Both the position numbers and the translations under genes were made by a program. The notes beneath the pieces are model-generated. The model was not told where the DNA came from. It made no database searches and saw only the letters and a list, made by a program, of their open reading frames with translations. Shown here one piece after another: positions 10,982 to 21,075 of a stretch of 64,000 nt of DNA (positions within the stretch are counted from its first letter, which is position 1; each line of letters opens with the position of its first letter). This DNA comes from Thozetella sp. PMI_491 (Eukaryota > Ascomycota > Sordariomycetes > Chaetosphaeriales > Chaetosphaeriaceae): the NCBI GenBank assembly GCA_021432635.1, contig MU270097.1, positions 186,001 to 250,000 on the forward strand, written 5' to 3'.

Positions 10982-12250
10982 TTAGACGTCCCATTCCTCC
11001 TCAACCTCTTCTGGCTCTTCTGCGGTGAGGGCGGCGAACGACGACTGCTGGCCCAATGCGGGCTTCGTTCCGTTCGGCTTTGGTGTCTTCGTAGCAGCCG
11101 GGATGGCCGCCACGGGCGCTACGTTCTGCGGGGCAGCCACGGCCTTGGCACCGTTCTGCTCCTCACTGGCAGGTTCTTCCTTCTTCTTGCCCTTGCTCGA
11201 CTTCTTGGTGGTAACAGTGCTCCACTCCTCGTCGGCGAGCAGCTGCTCGAGCTGCTCCTCCTCAGACGGGAGGGAAGACATCCAATCTTCCGAAGAAGAC
11301 GTCTTGGCCGCAGGGGCGACGGAGGGCTTCGGCACCGGGGTTGTGCTGAGCGTATCGAGCAGCTGCACGGCGGCCGCCGGGTCATTCGCCTGAGCCGCGT
11401 TCGTGTTGCCTTTCCATGCATTCTGCTTCTGCGCCGCCATGAAGGCGGAGCCGTCCTGGGCGGCGCGTCCCTCTGATATCCGCGCCAGCCTCCGCTGTGC
11501 TTCCATAGCAACCTTGCGCTCCTTCTCAGTCTCCTCTCTCAGAGCCTTCGCAGCCTCGGCCTTCTGGCGGTTCTGGCGCTGCTTCTTGGTCTCGACCTTC
11601 TCGGGCGCCTTGGCCATCTTCTCCTTCTGCTTCACCTTGTCGGTGTCGGTGAGTCGGAGGACCGAGGGGCCGGCGGCCTTGGGCTCCAGCATATCGGACA
11701 CATCGCCATGGTCGGCGGCGCGGACCTCGGGGGAGGGGATCGACGACTCGTCGTCATCGGCATCGACACCGGCCGTGGACGAAGGGGCGGATACGACCCG
11801 GGTGTCCGCAGGGGTGTCGATCTCACGGGCGCGGGACTGCTTGACCGACTTGGCCTTCTTCTGCTCATTCTTCTTGGGGCCGTCGAAGTTGGTGCCCGCC
11901 TTCACGCTCGCGAGCTGCCGGGCGAATTCGCGGTTGTCGACACCGTCGTCGGAGCTGTAAACGACGTTGTGAACGGGGGCGGGCGCAGGCTTGGCAGCAC
12001 GGGCCTTGGACTTGACGGACTTGTCCGAGTCCTCGACTTCCTTGCCGTAGGCGTCACCGCGTACACGCTTGGCCTTCTCTTTAGAGTCCTTCTTCTGCTG
12101 GACGTTGTTTCGGTCTTCTAGCCTCTGACGCTGCGAGGCAGCCTTGCCTAGCTCGCGGGCCCGGCCGTCGTTGGCGTACCGGTAAACATAGTAGCCGGCG
12201 AGGGAAAAGATGAGGGCCCATCCCCCGAGCGTAGACATTGAGACACCCAT
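10982..12250 (-). CDS. Conserved hypothetical: membrane-anchored Lys/Glu-rich coiled-coil protein
   Basis: A single uninterrupted frame codes 422 residues from an ATG at 12250 in a strong context (CACCATGG). The open frame runs further upstream without another ATG. Residues about 7-24 (TLGGWALIFSLAGYYVYR) form one membrane segment. The rest is highly charged and low in complexity, with KKQRQNRQKAEAAKA and ETEKERKVAMEAQRR blocks (about residues 240-275) predicting a coiled coil, then a Lys-rich stretch (TTKKSSKGKKKEE) and an acidic tail ending EEVEEEWDV. The layout, an N-terminal anchor with a basic cytosolic coiled coil, resembles ER ribosome- or RNA-binding membrane proteins such as p180 or LYRIC, but this is analogy only. 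I cannot name the family. Confidence 0.75.
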   Translation of the reverse strand: MGVSMSTLGGWALIFSLAGYYVYRYANDGRARELGKAASQRQRLEDRNNVQQKKDSKEKAKRVRGDAYGKEVEDSDKSVKSKARAAKPAPAPVHNVVYSSDDGVDNREFARQLASVKAGTNFDGPKKNEQKKAKSVKQSRAREIDTPADTRVVSAPSSTAGVDADDDESSIPSPEVRAADHGDVSDMLEPKAAGPSVLRLTDTDKVKQKEKMAKAPEKVETKKQRQNRQKAEAAKALREETEKERKVAMEAQRRLARISEGRAAQDGSAFMAAQKQNAWKGNTNAAQANDPAAAVQLLDTLSTTPVPKPSVAPAAKTSSSEDWMSSLPSEEEQLEQLLADEEWSTVTTKKSSKGKKKEEPASEEQNGAKAVAAPQNVAPVAAIPAATKTPKPNGTKPALGQQSSFAALTAEEPEEVEEEWDV

Positions 12251-15200
12251 GGTGAGCAGCGACAGCGGACACGCGGAGAAGCAGGCAGGAGGAGTGGGCA
12301 CGGGCAGGCGTGGCTAGGGGAGTCAGGGAAGGTCAGAGGTCCGGAAGGTCTAGGCGACGTGGTCGTTGCGCTGAGCCAAGGATGACTGCCAGGGGGCGAG
12401 GGGGAGAAGTTGTCAGCTCAGGGGGGAATTGGCGGCCGATCTAATTGAATGAACAGGTGTCGCAGGCCGGCAAGGGACGGGATGATGGTTGGAGAAGTAG
12501 CGGAGGTGCTGGATTTCGGATGTGGTCTTGGGAGAAAAAGTTGGGAGAGCTCACAATCGGAAATCGATGAACTCAAAAGAGGAAGGAGCGAATTACGTAG
12601 GCTGGAACCCCAGATCGTCGGCGAGAGCCAGGGTCCAGGTTACGGAGATGCAGGACTAGAGAGTTTGTTGGAAGACGGAGAAATGGCAGACCCAGGGAAA
12701 AAAGGAGAAAGAAGAGAGAGTGCAATCTAGCAAACAAACAAGCGAATCCGGCAGCTGACGAAGCTGGAGACTGAGATTGGCTGAGAAAGAGGTCCTGGCG
12801 TGCTGTGCTGTGGTGTTGTAAGTGTTGGGGTGAAATTAAAACAACAGGTGGCTTCACTGAACTGCTCTCCTCGACCGGACGATGGACGGCCGTGACGAAA
12901 GGCGCCTTCAATCAGCAGAATCCCTGCTAGTGCAGCGGGAGGTGGCTGTCGGCAGGAGGCGTTTCACGTGACCGTGCGGACCTTTGGAGACTCTCTCTGC
13001 TCTCTTGGGCATTAGGTCGACGGCCCGGCGTTCGGGTGGTAAACGGCTTGCCCGCTGCCAGCTATGAAGGGAGCATTTCACGAAGCAAGGCGAGAGAGAA
13101 AGAGGGATGGCGGCGAGGGGAAATGCATTCCTCACGCCGTCGACATTTGGCAAAAATGCAGGAGAAAGGCATAGGGTCAATCGATGCCATTTGTCGGTCG
13201 CTGCTTGTCGCTGCGAGACTGTCTCGGCTCCGAAAGGGCCTTGCATCCAGTACCAGAGCCGGCAGGAGCGCATTGGTCTATCGCTCGTCTCGACGTGGTG
13301 TAACGAGCACCAAAGCCATCCTCCCCGAGATCCTGGGAGGCGGCCGAGAAGCAAGGCGCTCCCCGCGGCACCTCCCTAGTAGTTCATCGGCCGGCACATA
13401 GCCCTCGCTCGGTACGCGTGAGAAGCCCTCTCGAGCTGCAGGCTCAATGCACCTGGGCCCTGAGCCTGGGGAGGGAAACATCTGGCCTAAACCGCTGCGC
13501 TTCTCTAGATTCTTCCGGATCCAGATCCTTTCGTGCGGGACGTATTTTCCAGGTTCCTCCCCTGTCTACCTAGTTTGGTCGACTCGTGCTAAGTCCCGGG
13601 CCGGAGTTGTATACCCTTCCTTGCCTTCCTTGCCTACCTGCCCACCACCCCTAGGTATGTGTGTGCCTTGGTCGCAGCTCCACCGCCTCCTCTCCACGGC
13701 CACGCCCCCCCACGCTCCCCCCAATCCCGTAGTGGCGCCGACCTGCTCCGTGCGCGAGGTCGTTCGACCCCGGGTCCTCCGAGAAGGGCCGGCATGTGTG
13801 CATGTTCATCACGAGGGCGTAGACGGAGACACGATGCAGGACGCTCCCCTCCAAGTGCCGGCTCACCTGACGATGGGCTAGGTTGGCGCTGGGCTTATCA
13901 CATACGGCACGGCCAAAACGTGGCGGCATGGATGGCCGTCCCGGAGCCTGCAGGGCCACGGTCCGATGCGCAGCGGTCAGCGTCAGTCGCCGCTGGTTGG
14001 GTACTAGCCCCAACAAGGCCGCCTCTCCAAATCCTGATGAGTCTGCAGAGTAGGAATGAGCAACCAAGGGCAAGGCACTCCGGCCCAGCCTAGAGCTTTA
14101 TCGATAGCAGGTGCCCCTCCCCAAGGGAGGCCGATCCATGAAGCATTGCTCGCGCCCGAGATCTGGGCTTGGCCCTGTGCGTGCGGCCCCCGCGGCGATT
14201 GGACGGCTGTGAAACGGCGTGAATGCGTCGATGGAGGGGTCCGTGGTCTGGCCCGGTGGCTGCCAACAGCGCCAGGAAGGGAAGTCGACGATCGGCGGAC
14301 AAATTGGGGACCACATGAAGGGTTGCACCCAACCTGCAGGTCCCGGCTTGGGGGCAAGTCCTCTTTTGACAGGCGCCCATTCCTCGGTTACCCCCTTCTC
14401 CTCCCAGCCCAATCTCCTTTCCCCCTTGTTCTGTATGTACAGGGTCGCTCGCAGGCCAAACACGGCATCTCCAGGGGGGGATATGCACCGGATAAATAAG
14501 AAACGGACTCCCAGGGTTTTGCTCTCCGACTCTGGATGTTTGGATCCTGGGCTAAGGACCTTCCCGTCACCGCCTCAAGCCTGTATGCAGCTGTCTCCGA
14601 CTGGATCCTCCCCTCCGCCTCCGCAAGGCGACTTTCCCTCTGAAAACAACGCCGTGTTGCGACGTCTTTGAACGTACGTCACTCGCATCCACCCGGTCTT
14701 TCGCGCTTCCAGATCATCAAAGCGCCTTGACCGTGACCCAAACTTCTTCGACTTTCAGCTCCCATCCACGAAAGCGCCCAGACGGTCAGCGGGCCCCCGG
14801 ACCCCTACCAAGGAGCCAGGGCCATTCCCCGGCCATTGGACACCACTGTTTGAGGTACTTGATTAAAAACGCCGCCCATATCGATACGCAGCCGCCCCGC
14901 CCACTTGCAACAGTCCTGAGAACCGTGCTGGCAGTGTTTGTATAACCGCAATCTTCAGTTCAAGTTGCACAACTCAAATACACAACTGCTCACCCACAGC
15001 CCACAACCCTCGGAGGACCTGCCTTGCGGCGCCGGGCGTCGTTGCATTAGAAAAAAAGAGGTGTGTGCGTTCATTTGTGCAGGTTTGGGGCGTCTTGCGA
15101 TCCTTTTCCCTGCAAAGCCATTGCATTGCCTCATTGTGCGGGTCGATCTTCAACGGCGCTATAGGCAGGGCGGATTATTAGTGGCAGGCGCGCTCCCCTC

Positions 15201-15453
15201 GCCTTTCCCTCGCTCTTGGGCTTTCGGTGATCGACTACCACCGCCGTCCTCATCTCATTTCAATTCCCCACTCCTTATTTGTATCTTATATATGCGCCAC
15301 TTCGGCCTGGCTCATCGTCCCCTCTCCCTCATCCGGGCGTCAATTGGCGGCGAGCGACGTTTTCCTTTGTTCCTCACCTGTCGATACATTGTATATTTCG
15401 TATCCTAACCGATCCGCGCGTCAGGGAGCCTGGATGCTGGCCACGCTGTCAAC
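12251..15453. other. Long divergent intergenic region (3.2 kb)
   Basis: This region separates two outward-facing start codons at 12250 and 15454. Overlapping open frames up to about 150 codons occur on both strands but none shows domain-like sequence or agrees with splice signals. Long pyrimidine-rich stretches near 15.2-15.4 kb suggest a long 5' leader for the gene at 15454. Otherwise I see nothing I can name. Confidence 0.45.
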
Positions 15454-16800
15454 ATGTCGTTCCCAGTCGCCGTGCAGTCGGCCGTCTTCTACATATTGGC
15501 CTGCACGCCATGCGCCAAAGTTCGGCATCGACAGAAGGCGAAGCAGCAGGCGAAGAGAGAGCGCGAGGAGAAGCAACGTATAGAAATGGAGCAACCACAC
15601 CTCTACCGGCATCCCGACCCGTTCAACACAAACCCCTTCTGGCAGGAGGAGATCGACATGGGCCCGAGCCTACCAAAGAAGAAGTCCACCGCGAAGCAAC
15701 CGAGTCAGAGCCAACGGGGCCTCACGAGCGCCGGAACACAGGGCGGGAGCATAACCACGAGGACGAGTTCGGCCGCCGAGATCAGCAATCCCGACAGCGG
15801 TGTCACGCCTCTCGCGACCAGCGAGCCACCGCCGACGGCCTCCACAGCAGGCGCGGTGCCGCTCACAGCCGCCCAAAGCAACCCGACAGTCGTCTTGGAA
15901 GACACGGCGAGCGAGGTCACCGAAGACTGGAACCACAAGCGGTACCAGCGCGAAGACGAGGAGCTCTGGGGGCACGAGTTCTCACGCACCGGCCAGCGGC
16001 TGATGGACGCCATTAAGCACGCCGGGACCAGCGCCGGGCGCTACATGGAGTCCAAGCTAGGCATGGCCGGCGACCGACAGGTGACCGACGTCGATCGTGT
16101 CAACTTCTACACGACACCACCCCCGACAAATCCGCCCGTCAACGACTACCATCCGCCCATTGTTCGCAGCCGGCCCGCCCACAAAGATGGCTACAAGTGG
16201 ATGCTGCAGCCCCCGCCGTCAGCCAAGGTTATGGAGGGCAAGGTACCTGTCAGCAGGAGCGCCAGCTTATTGAGCGTGCAGTCGCGACGGACCACCGCGA
16301 CAGAGAGCACAAGTCTAGGGAGGCGCGTGGGCGAGAAGGCAGTGGAGGCTAGGATCCGCAAGGGAGAAGCCCAGCCACGGCCGTCAACCGCTAGGACGAA
16401 GAGCCAGCGTACGACGAGAAGCAGGAGCGTGAGCCTATCAGCCGAGTCGGACGGCTCCGAGGAGGCGGCCGGTCGGAGGCGGCGACGGCTCAACCGCACC
16501 CCGCAACCCATGAACCCTGATGATGAGGACGAGCATCTGTCGAAGAGCATTGAGTCGTTCGGCAACACCAATATTTCCGGCCATGCTGCGCAGCGCCCAA
16601 GGCTATCCACCATCCTCAGCTCCGGCGTCACGAATAAGGAGGTCTCCGCGTCGAAGATTGACGATGCGAGCTCGACGCGGCCCCTTCGAGAGGTCCAGAA
16701 CGCGAGTCCCGAGACAGAGAGCCCGGAGACAGACAGCAAGGAGAGGGGACAGCGGCCGAGTGGCGCATCGATCGATAGCGGCCTCGCCTTGCAGGCATAG
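15454..16800 (+). CDS. Conserved fungal hypothetical with N-terminal hydrophobic segment
   Basis: An intronless 448-codon frame. The N-terminus MSFPVAVQSAVFYILACTPC is hydrophobic with two cysteines close together, followed by a strongly basic run (KVRHRQKAKQQAKREREEK). This could be a lipidated or membrane-associated anchor; a cleaved signal is less likely given the basic flank. The block HPDPFNTNPFWQEEIDMGP (about residues 51-69) and the central DWNHKRYQREDEELWGHEF (about 157-175) look like the ordered, conserved parts. The remainder is Ser/Thr/Arg-rich and probably disordered, with many RS and SP sites. I do not recognise a functional domain. Codon use matches the neighbours, so it is very likely a real gene. 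Confidence 0.8.
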   Translation: MSFPVAVQSAVFYILACTPCAKVRHRQKAKQQAKREREEKQRIEMEQPHLYRHPDPFNTNPFWQEEIDMGPSLPKKKSTAKQPSQSQRGLTSAGTQGGSITTRTSSAAEISNPDSGVTPLATSEPPPTASTAGAVPLTAAQSNPTVVLEDTASEVTEDWNHKRYQREDEELWGHEFSRTGQRLMDAIKHAGTSAGRYMESKLGMAGDRQVTDVDRVNFYTTPPPTNPPVNDYHPPIVRSRPAHKDGYKWMLQPPPSAKVMEGKVPVSRSASLLSVQSRRTTATESTSLGRRVGEKAVEARIRKGEAQPRPSTARTKSQRTTRSRSVSLSAESDGSEEAAGRRRRRLNRTPQPMNPDDEDEHLSKSIESFGNTNISGHAAQRPRLSTILSSGVTNKEVSASKIDDASSTRPLREVQNASPETESPETDSKERGQRPSGASIDSGLALQA

Positions 16801-17470
16801 GATGAAGGTTAAAACTCTCTTTGACACATGAGCAGGCTTACTGGGAATTTGCATGCATACAGGAGGCGGCATTTGCATTTGCTGGTACGGGGGCTGGCGT
16901 TCGGTTGCATGAGTGAAAAGGTAAAGGGAAAGGGTAAGGGAAAGGGAAAGGGAGAGAGGTTCATTCACAGGAGGCGTTTCGACTTTGTTTCTATAATCTT
17001 GTCCTCACACATTCTCACCACCAGAGAAACCCTCGCTTTCCTATGAACTATGGCAGACGCCAATAAATTGAAGCAAATGTGACAATATCTGTTCGGGACA
17101 AGATCTAACAGGCTCGTGACAATGAAGCAATGAGGTAGATGCCATTGTATATTGCCGTACTTAGGGTTAGCGGGCATAACTCATCTGATAACATTGCCAA
17201 ATTATTATAGTGATGGCGGGATACCACCCCAGCCCTGGCTAAACCTGCAAGGGCTGCCCGTCTCTTCCCACCAAGCCGTGGGTGGTTGGAAGGCACCCTT
17301 GGCTCACTATGGATAGCACAGTGCAGGAGGTCTACCCATTAATCACAGGAGGCTTATGTATTAATCCCGACCACCAAGGCTCCGTTCTCTGGGCTTTGGC
17401 CGCTGTACCTAGAAGGCAGCGTGTGGATCGAATGACCGCCACAACGGGTTCTTCCGGACCTCTACATCGG
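16801..17470. other. Convergent intergenic region with purine microsatellite
   Basis: These 670 bases lie between two stop codons facing each other and carry both 3' ends. Apart from the AAAGGG-type repeat listed separately I see no gene. Confidence 0.45.
16921..16955 (+). repeat. Purine hexamer microsatellite (AAAGGG-like)
   Basis: About five imperfect tandem copies of a GGGAAA/GGGTAA hexamer lie in the 3' region after the gene ending at 16800. One variant unit matches GGGTAA, but there is no longer telomere-like array. It is a simple repeat of no evident function. Confidence 0.8.
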
Positions 17471-18091
17471 TCAAAGATGCATGCCACCTTCTTCGTCAGC
17501 ATCGTCGCTGCCAAGGTCTCCTAGTTGCTGCTCGACTCTCCTTCTGAGCTCCTCGTCTGAGATGGAACCCCCCGCGCTCTGCCCAGGCGCTGAGTCCATA
17601 TGGATCTCCCCGTTCCGAATCACTCCAGTCTGGAACGTGCCGTCGGTCCAAGGCGAACTACCCTGCCTCTGTGAGGTATGCTGTGTCGTCTGGCCCGCCT
17701 CGTGCTCTCCATTTGCTAGCCCATTTGCCCTCACTGGCGCCTCTGCAGCCGCGGCCGCCTCTGCCTCCTCCTTGCTCTGGAATTCAGTCCAGCTAAACCC
17801 CCGCTCCTCAACCTCGACACGCACAAGGCGGATGCGCTCCTGCATGCGCGAGATGACTTCTTCGTTCTCTCGGATCGCATCGACACAATCTGGATCCGGT
17901 TGACCGCGGTTCTCGGAATCGGCCGCCGTCTCGGCCCCTTCAGCAAACGGCCGTAACTGCTCGTTGGAGTAGTCGAGGTGGGCGATGCTGTTTCGCAGCT
18001 CTAGGACCTTGATATGGAGGCTGCTGAGCGATAGATCCTTGAGCGCCGCAGCGAAGCGCTCGGGAGAAATGGGCTGAGCTTCGCTTGACAT
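17471..18091 (-). CDS. Conserved fungal hypothetical, coiled-coil protein
   Basis: An intronless frame of 206 residues. The start is the ATG at 18091 (MSSEAQPISPERF); the frame extends five codons further but has no other ATG. Residues about 10-45 (ALKDLSLSSLHIKVLELRNS, then HLDYSNEQLRPF) and 65-95 (CVDAIRENEEVISRMQERIR, then LVRVEVEERG) have heptad-like spacing and probably form two helices of a coiled coil. The C-terminal half is disordered, with a conserved-looking SPWTDGTFQTGVIRNGE block and an acidic end (SDDADEEGGMHL). No catalytic motif is seen. I believe homologues exist across filamentous fungi, but I cannot name the family. It shares a 552-bp divergent promoter region with the rhomboid gene. 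Confidence 0.78.
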   Translation of the reverse strand: MSSEAQPISPERFAAALKDLSLSSLHIKVLELRNSIAHLDYSNEQLRPFAEGAETAADSENRGQPDPDCVDAIRENEEVISRMQERIRLVRVEVEERGFSWTEFQSKEEAEAAAAAEAPVRANGLANGEHEAGQTTQHTSQRQGSSPWTDGTFQTGVIRNGEIHMDSAPGQSAGGSISDEELRRRVEQQLGDLGSDDADEEGGMHL

Positions 18092-18643
18092 AGCGGTTGT
18101 TTGCAAGCCGGTAGAGGTCGGCGGATGAGGAAGCAGTTGCCGCGGGGAGGGACGAAAGGGATTTCGTCGGGCACGAATCTAGGGGTGTCTCCGAGCTTTC
18201 TCTTTTGCCTGCCAGAAGAAGAATTAAAAAAAAGTTAGATTCTCAAGTGTTCTGCCGTAGGGTATGACGCACGACAGCTTCGGCCTCCCGGCGGTTTGAT
18301 CAAAGGAGCTGTCGCAAGCTCGGTACTGCCTGGAGGGGAAGCTTCCCGCGTAGCGTACCGGCGGCAAAGTGGGATGCTGGTGGCACTTGCGATTCAGGGA
18401 ACCACTAGAGGTGGTTACTTAGTGGGGTCCTATTTGGATGCTCTCAAGTGGGTCGATGGCACCCCTGTCCCGCGTGGACGGAATGCAGGTGTAGATTTCT
18501 ACTTTTCATCCAGGAGCCACCAGCACCCCCCGACCTCTGATCAACCACGCCAACGCCGCCGCAGCGCCATTGGTATCCCGGGCCCTTCAGTTTATGGATT
18601 GTGACTGGTGAGGTGGCGCGGTACGGGCGCCACTTCCACAACA
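18092..18643. promoter_or_regulatory. Divergent promoter region (hypothetical / mitochondrial rhomboid)
   Basis: These 552 bases separate two outward-facing start codons and hold no credible gene. A short A run follows at 18227-18233. No named motif is claimed. Confidence 0.45.
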
Positions 18644-20329
18644 ATGACCGCCTCTCTGGGTGTCAATTCCTTTCGCTCGGGCTTGAGCATCGCGACGAGA
18701 GCTCTGGCGAGGTCGGTTGTGCCGCCATCGGCGCGATGTCTCTCGTCCTGCACCGCCCCCCTCATGCGGAGCGCAGGATCTGGTGTTCGTTCTTCTCGTC
18801 CGTCCCTGTCTTCGAAGAAAGGCCTCTGGCCGCCCTCGCCCCAGCATGCTAGCCTCCGAGCGTTCCATATCTTGCCCGGTCACGTCGTCACGACTCGCTA
18901 CGTCGACCTCCCGCCGAACTACACAGACGAGGGCGGCCTTCCCTTTAGGAGAACGGAACTTGATGCCCAGGAAACCCTAGCCATCTTTGGCCCGGAACTC
19001 AGCACACTGGCGGGGAACAAGCTGCTGAGGATCCTGCACGGGCGCCGCGTGGCCGGGACTCTCGAGGACCCGGAAGTGCAGATAAACACCCGGCCCTATA
19101 CCAAGAAGCAGCATGCCGTTGCGCTCGAGTACCTGCGCCGCACGGTCACGGTCGACGAGATCACAAACGCAGGCCTGCGGGCCGAGGACGAGCTGGCCGC
19201 GATGGAAATGCAGGAAAACGAAGCTGACGGCACCGGAAACCCCGAGAAGAGCAGCGGCCCGGGTTATTCGACACGGATCAAGCTCTTCAAGGATGCCCCC
19301 CAGACACAGGACGAGATATATGGCGTAGGCGCTTTCGACAAGGTTCGCGCCGCGAACAAGGCCAGGTGGGAGGAGGAGCTCAAGCGTAGGGAAGAGGAGA
19401 GAATCCGGCGGGAGGAAGAGGAGGCCAAGCAGAACCCAGGCGGCCTCGCAAAGATCGACCCCAACCAGACTCGCCAACCCAGCGTGAAGATGCAGGAGTA
19501 TCTGGCCGCCGGCCAGTCAGAACTCGACGCACCTCCCGAAATGTCAAAATGGGACAGGCTCCTCCCTTGCACGGTCCTGGTCCTGCTCAGCACCGGACTC
19601 TGGGTCGCCTACGCCCAGTTTTACAAGCCACCAGCCTCTGAAAGTCGCCTGTGGCCGGACCTCCCACCGGCTGCGGCGACAGTGGGGGCCATCATCCTCG
19701 CCAACGCGCTCGTCTTTTGCGCCTGGAGGGTGCCCATGCTATGGCCCTTCCTGAACCGCCACTTCATCCTCACCTCGGCTACGCCGCGCGCTACGGCCAT
19801 CCTGGGCTCCATATTCTCACACCAGGCTTTCAGCCACTTGTTCATGAACATGGTACCACTGTGGCTCTTCGGGACGCGCCTGCACGACGAGGTCGGCCGG
19901 GGCAACTTCCTCGCCATCTACTTCGGTACCGGTGCCGTTGCGTTCCTCGGCTCTCTGTACGGCCTGGTGCTGCGCGATCTGCTACTGGCATCGACCCTGG
20001 GTGCCTCGGGTGCCGTCTTTGGCACCATGGCTGCCTACTTGTGGATGCACCGTTTCGACTATTTCAAGGTGTTCGAGCTGCCGCCGGAACCATTCAACGG
20101 CGTCCAGGGCCTGGGAATTCTAGCCTTCGTGGTGGCGATGCATATACCGCACGTCCTGTCCAAGAAGAAGCACAACATCGACTTGGTGTCACACATGGTC
20201 GGCATCTCGACGGGTGTCCTCAGCGGACACATCCTGGAGAGGAAATTGCAGAGGCAGCTGCCACAACAGCAAAAGATTCACATGGGGTCGGCCGTGGTAG
20301 GCAAGAGCAACGTTACATCTCAACAGTAG
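18644..20329 (+). CDS. Mitochondrial rhomboid intramembrane protease (Pcp1/PARL type)
   Basis: An intronless frame of 561 residues from the ATG at 18644 (MTASLGVNSFRSGLSIATRA), an Arg/Ser/Ala-rich presequence fitting mitochondrial import. A soluble region (about residues 90-300) contains a charged helix with EEELKRREEERIRREEEEA. The membrane domain follows. The rhomboid catalytic dyad is visible: Ser455 in LGASGAVFG and His517 in LVSHMVG; the HxxxN element of TM2 is in SHQAFSHLFMNMVPLWLFG. Yeast Pcp1 and animal PARL in the inner mitochondrial membrane process cytochrome c peroxidase, the OPA1/Mgm1 fusion GTPase and PINK1. The long matrix or intermembrane N-terminal domain is usual for filamentous fungal members. 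Activity is likely since dyad and TM spacing are intact. Confidence 0.93.
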   Translation: MTASLGVNSFRSGLSIATRALARSVVPPSARCLSSCTAPLMRSAGSGVRSSRPSLSSKKGLWPPSPQHASLRAFHILPGHVVTTRYVDLPPNYTDEGGLPFRRTELDAQETLAIFGPELSTLAGNKLLRILHGRRVAGTLEDPEVQINTRPYTKKQHAVALEYLRRTVTVDEITNAGLRAEDELAAMEMQENEADGTGNPEKSSGPGYSTRIKLFKDAPQTQDEIYGVGAFDKVRAANKARWEEELKRREEERIRREEEEAKQNPGGLAKIDPNQTRQPSVKMQEYLAAGQSELDAPPEMSKWDRLLPCTVLVLLSTGLWVAYAQFYKPPASESRLWPDLPPAAATVGAIILANALVFCAWRVPMLWPFLNRHFILTSATPRATAILGSIFSHQAFSHLFMNMVPLWLFGTRLHDEVGRGNFLAIYFGTGAVAFLGSLYGLVLRDLLLASTLGASGAVFGTMAAYLWMHRFDYFKVFELPPEPFNGVQGLGILAFVVAMHIPHVLSKKKHNIDLVSHMVGISTGVLSGHILERKLQRQLPQQQKIHMGSAVVGKSNVTSQQ

Positions 20330-21075
20330 GTGGGCATGTCTGACTAGAATCGAACCGGATGCGAGGGTCTTGTATTAGATTGCCGGGGAGTGGTCATGTA
20401 CCATATATGTACGCGGTATGGATCCATATGTAGATAGATACCATGAAACACTAGCTAGACAGTGCCGCAGCTGTATAGATTTATGACTGAGATATCTCCT
20501 TCTCCAACAGCTCACATCCCTCCAGCAGAGAGAGTTTTTCTTTTCTTTTCTTTTTTTCATTTCTTTTTTTTTCATGATAGGCGTCCTGAGAGTTACGGGA
20601 GATGCAATAACTAAGGTGCTTGCCGGCTCTTTGCCCATGGACGCGCAACCGTCATTGACTAGTCATCAAAAAATCGCTTTAGAATCAGCTTAGAGCAGCC
20701 TGGATTTCTCATTTCAGTTTACTTGTAATGGCCCATTTGGCTCGTTAGCAAGCAGATGATGCTCTCATCTCCTTGAGCAAGAAATCTACTCATTTTAGAC
20801 GCACTCCGAGGTAATGGGTGAAGCGGCTGGAGAAACCCAGGGCCCGTCCACCATTAGTATTACATCTATCAAAAGAAAAGCAATCGGCTGGTATCGTAAA
20901 TCTCAATGTCCCTTATGATCCTCTCGGCCCTCTCTTCCGCCTAAACTAAATACCGTGACTGCTGCCTCATACAGGCTGAAGGCTGCTTCAGGACTGTCTC
21001 TCTGGGTATCCCTTCCGAGGTCTTAGCATCCAGACGGCCGCCTCCCTGCCCCCAATGTCTCCTACGCGGCGCCCA
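20330..21075. other. Convergent intergenic region with TTTTC tract
   Basis: These 746 bases separate the rhomboid and PhoD stop codons. A pyrimidine tract of T and C runs about 20533-20572. I see no gene. Confidence 0.45.

Noticed and set aside
10742-11476. 244-codon plus-strand frame overlapping the Lys-rich membrane protein
   Set aside because: Low-complexity Arg/Leu-rich antisense reading of a Lys/Glu-rich gene; codon pattern favours the minus-strand frame.
13000-15100. Several 100-150-codon frames on both strands
   Set aside because: Overlapping, low-complexity, without splice-consistent extension or recognised motifs.
17155-17175. TTAGGGTTAG, telomere-like bases
   Set aside because: Fewer than two units, between ordinary genes; no array.
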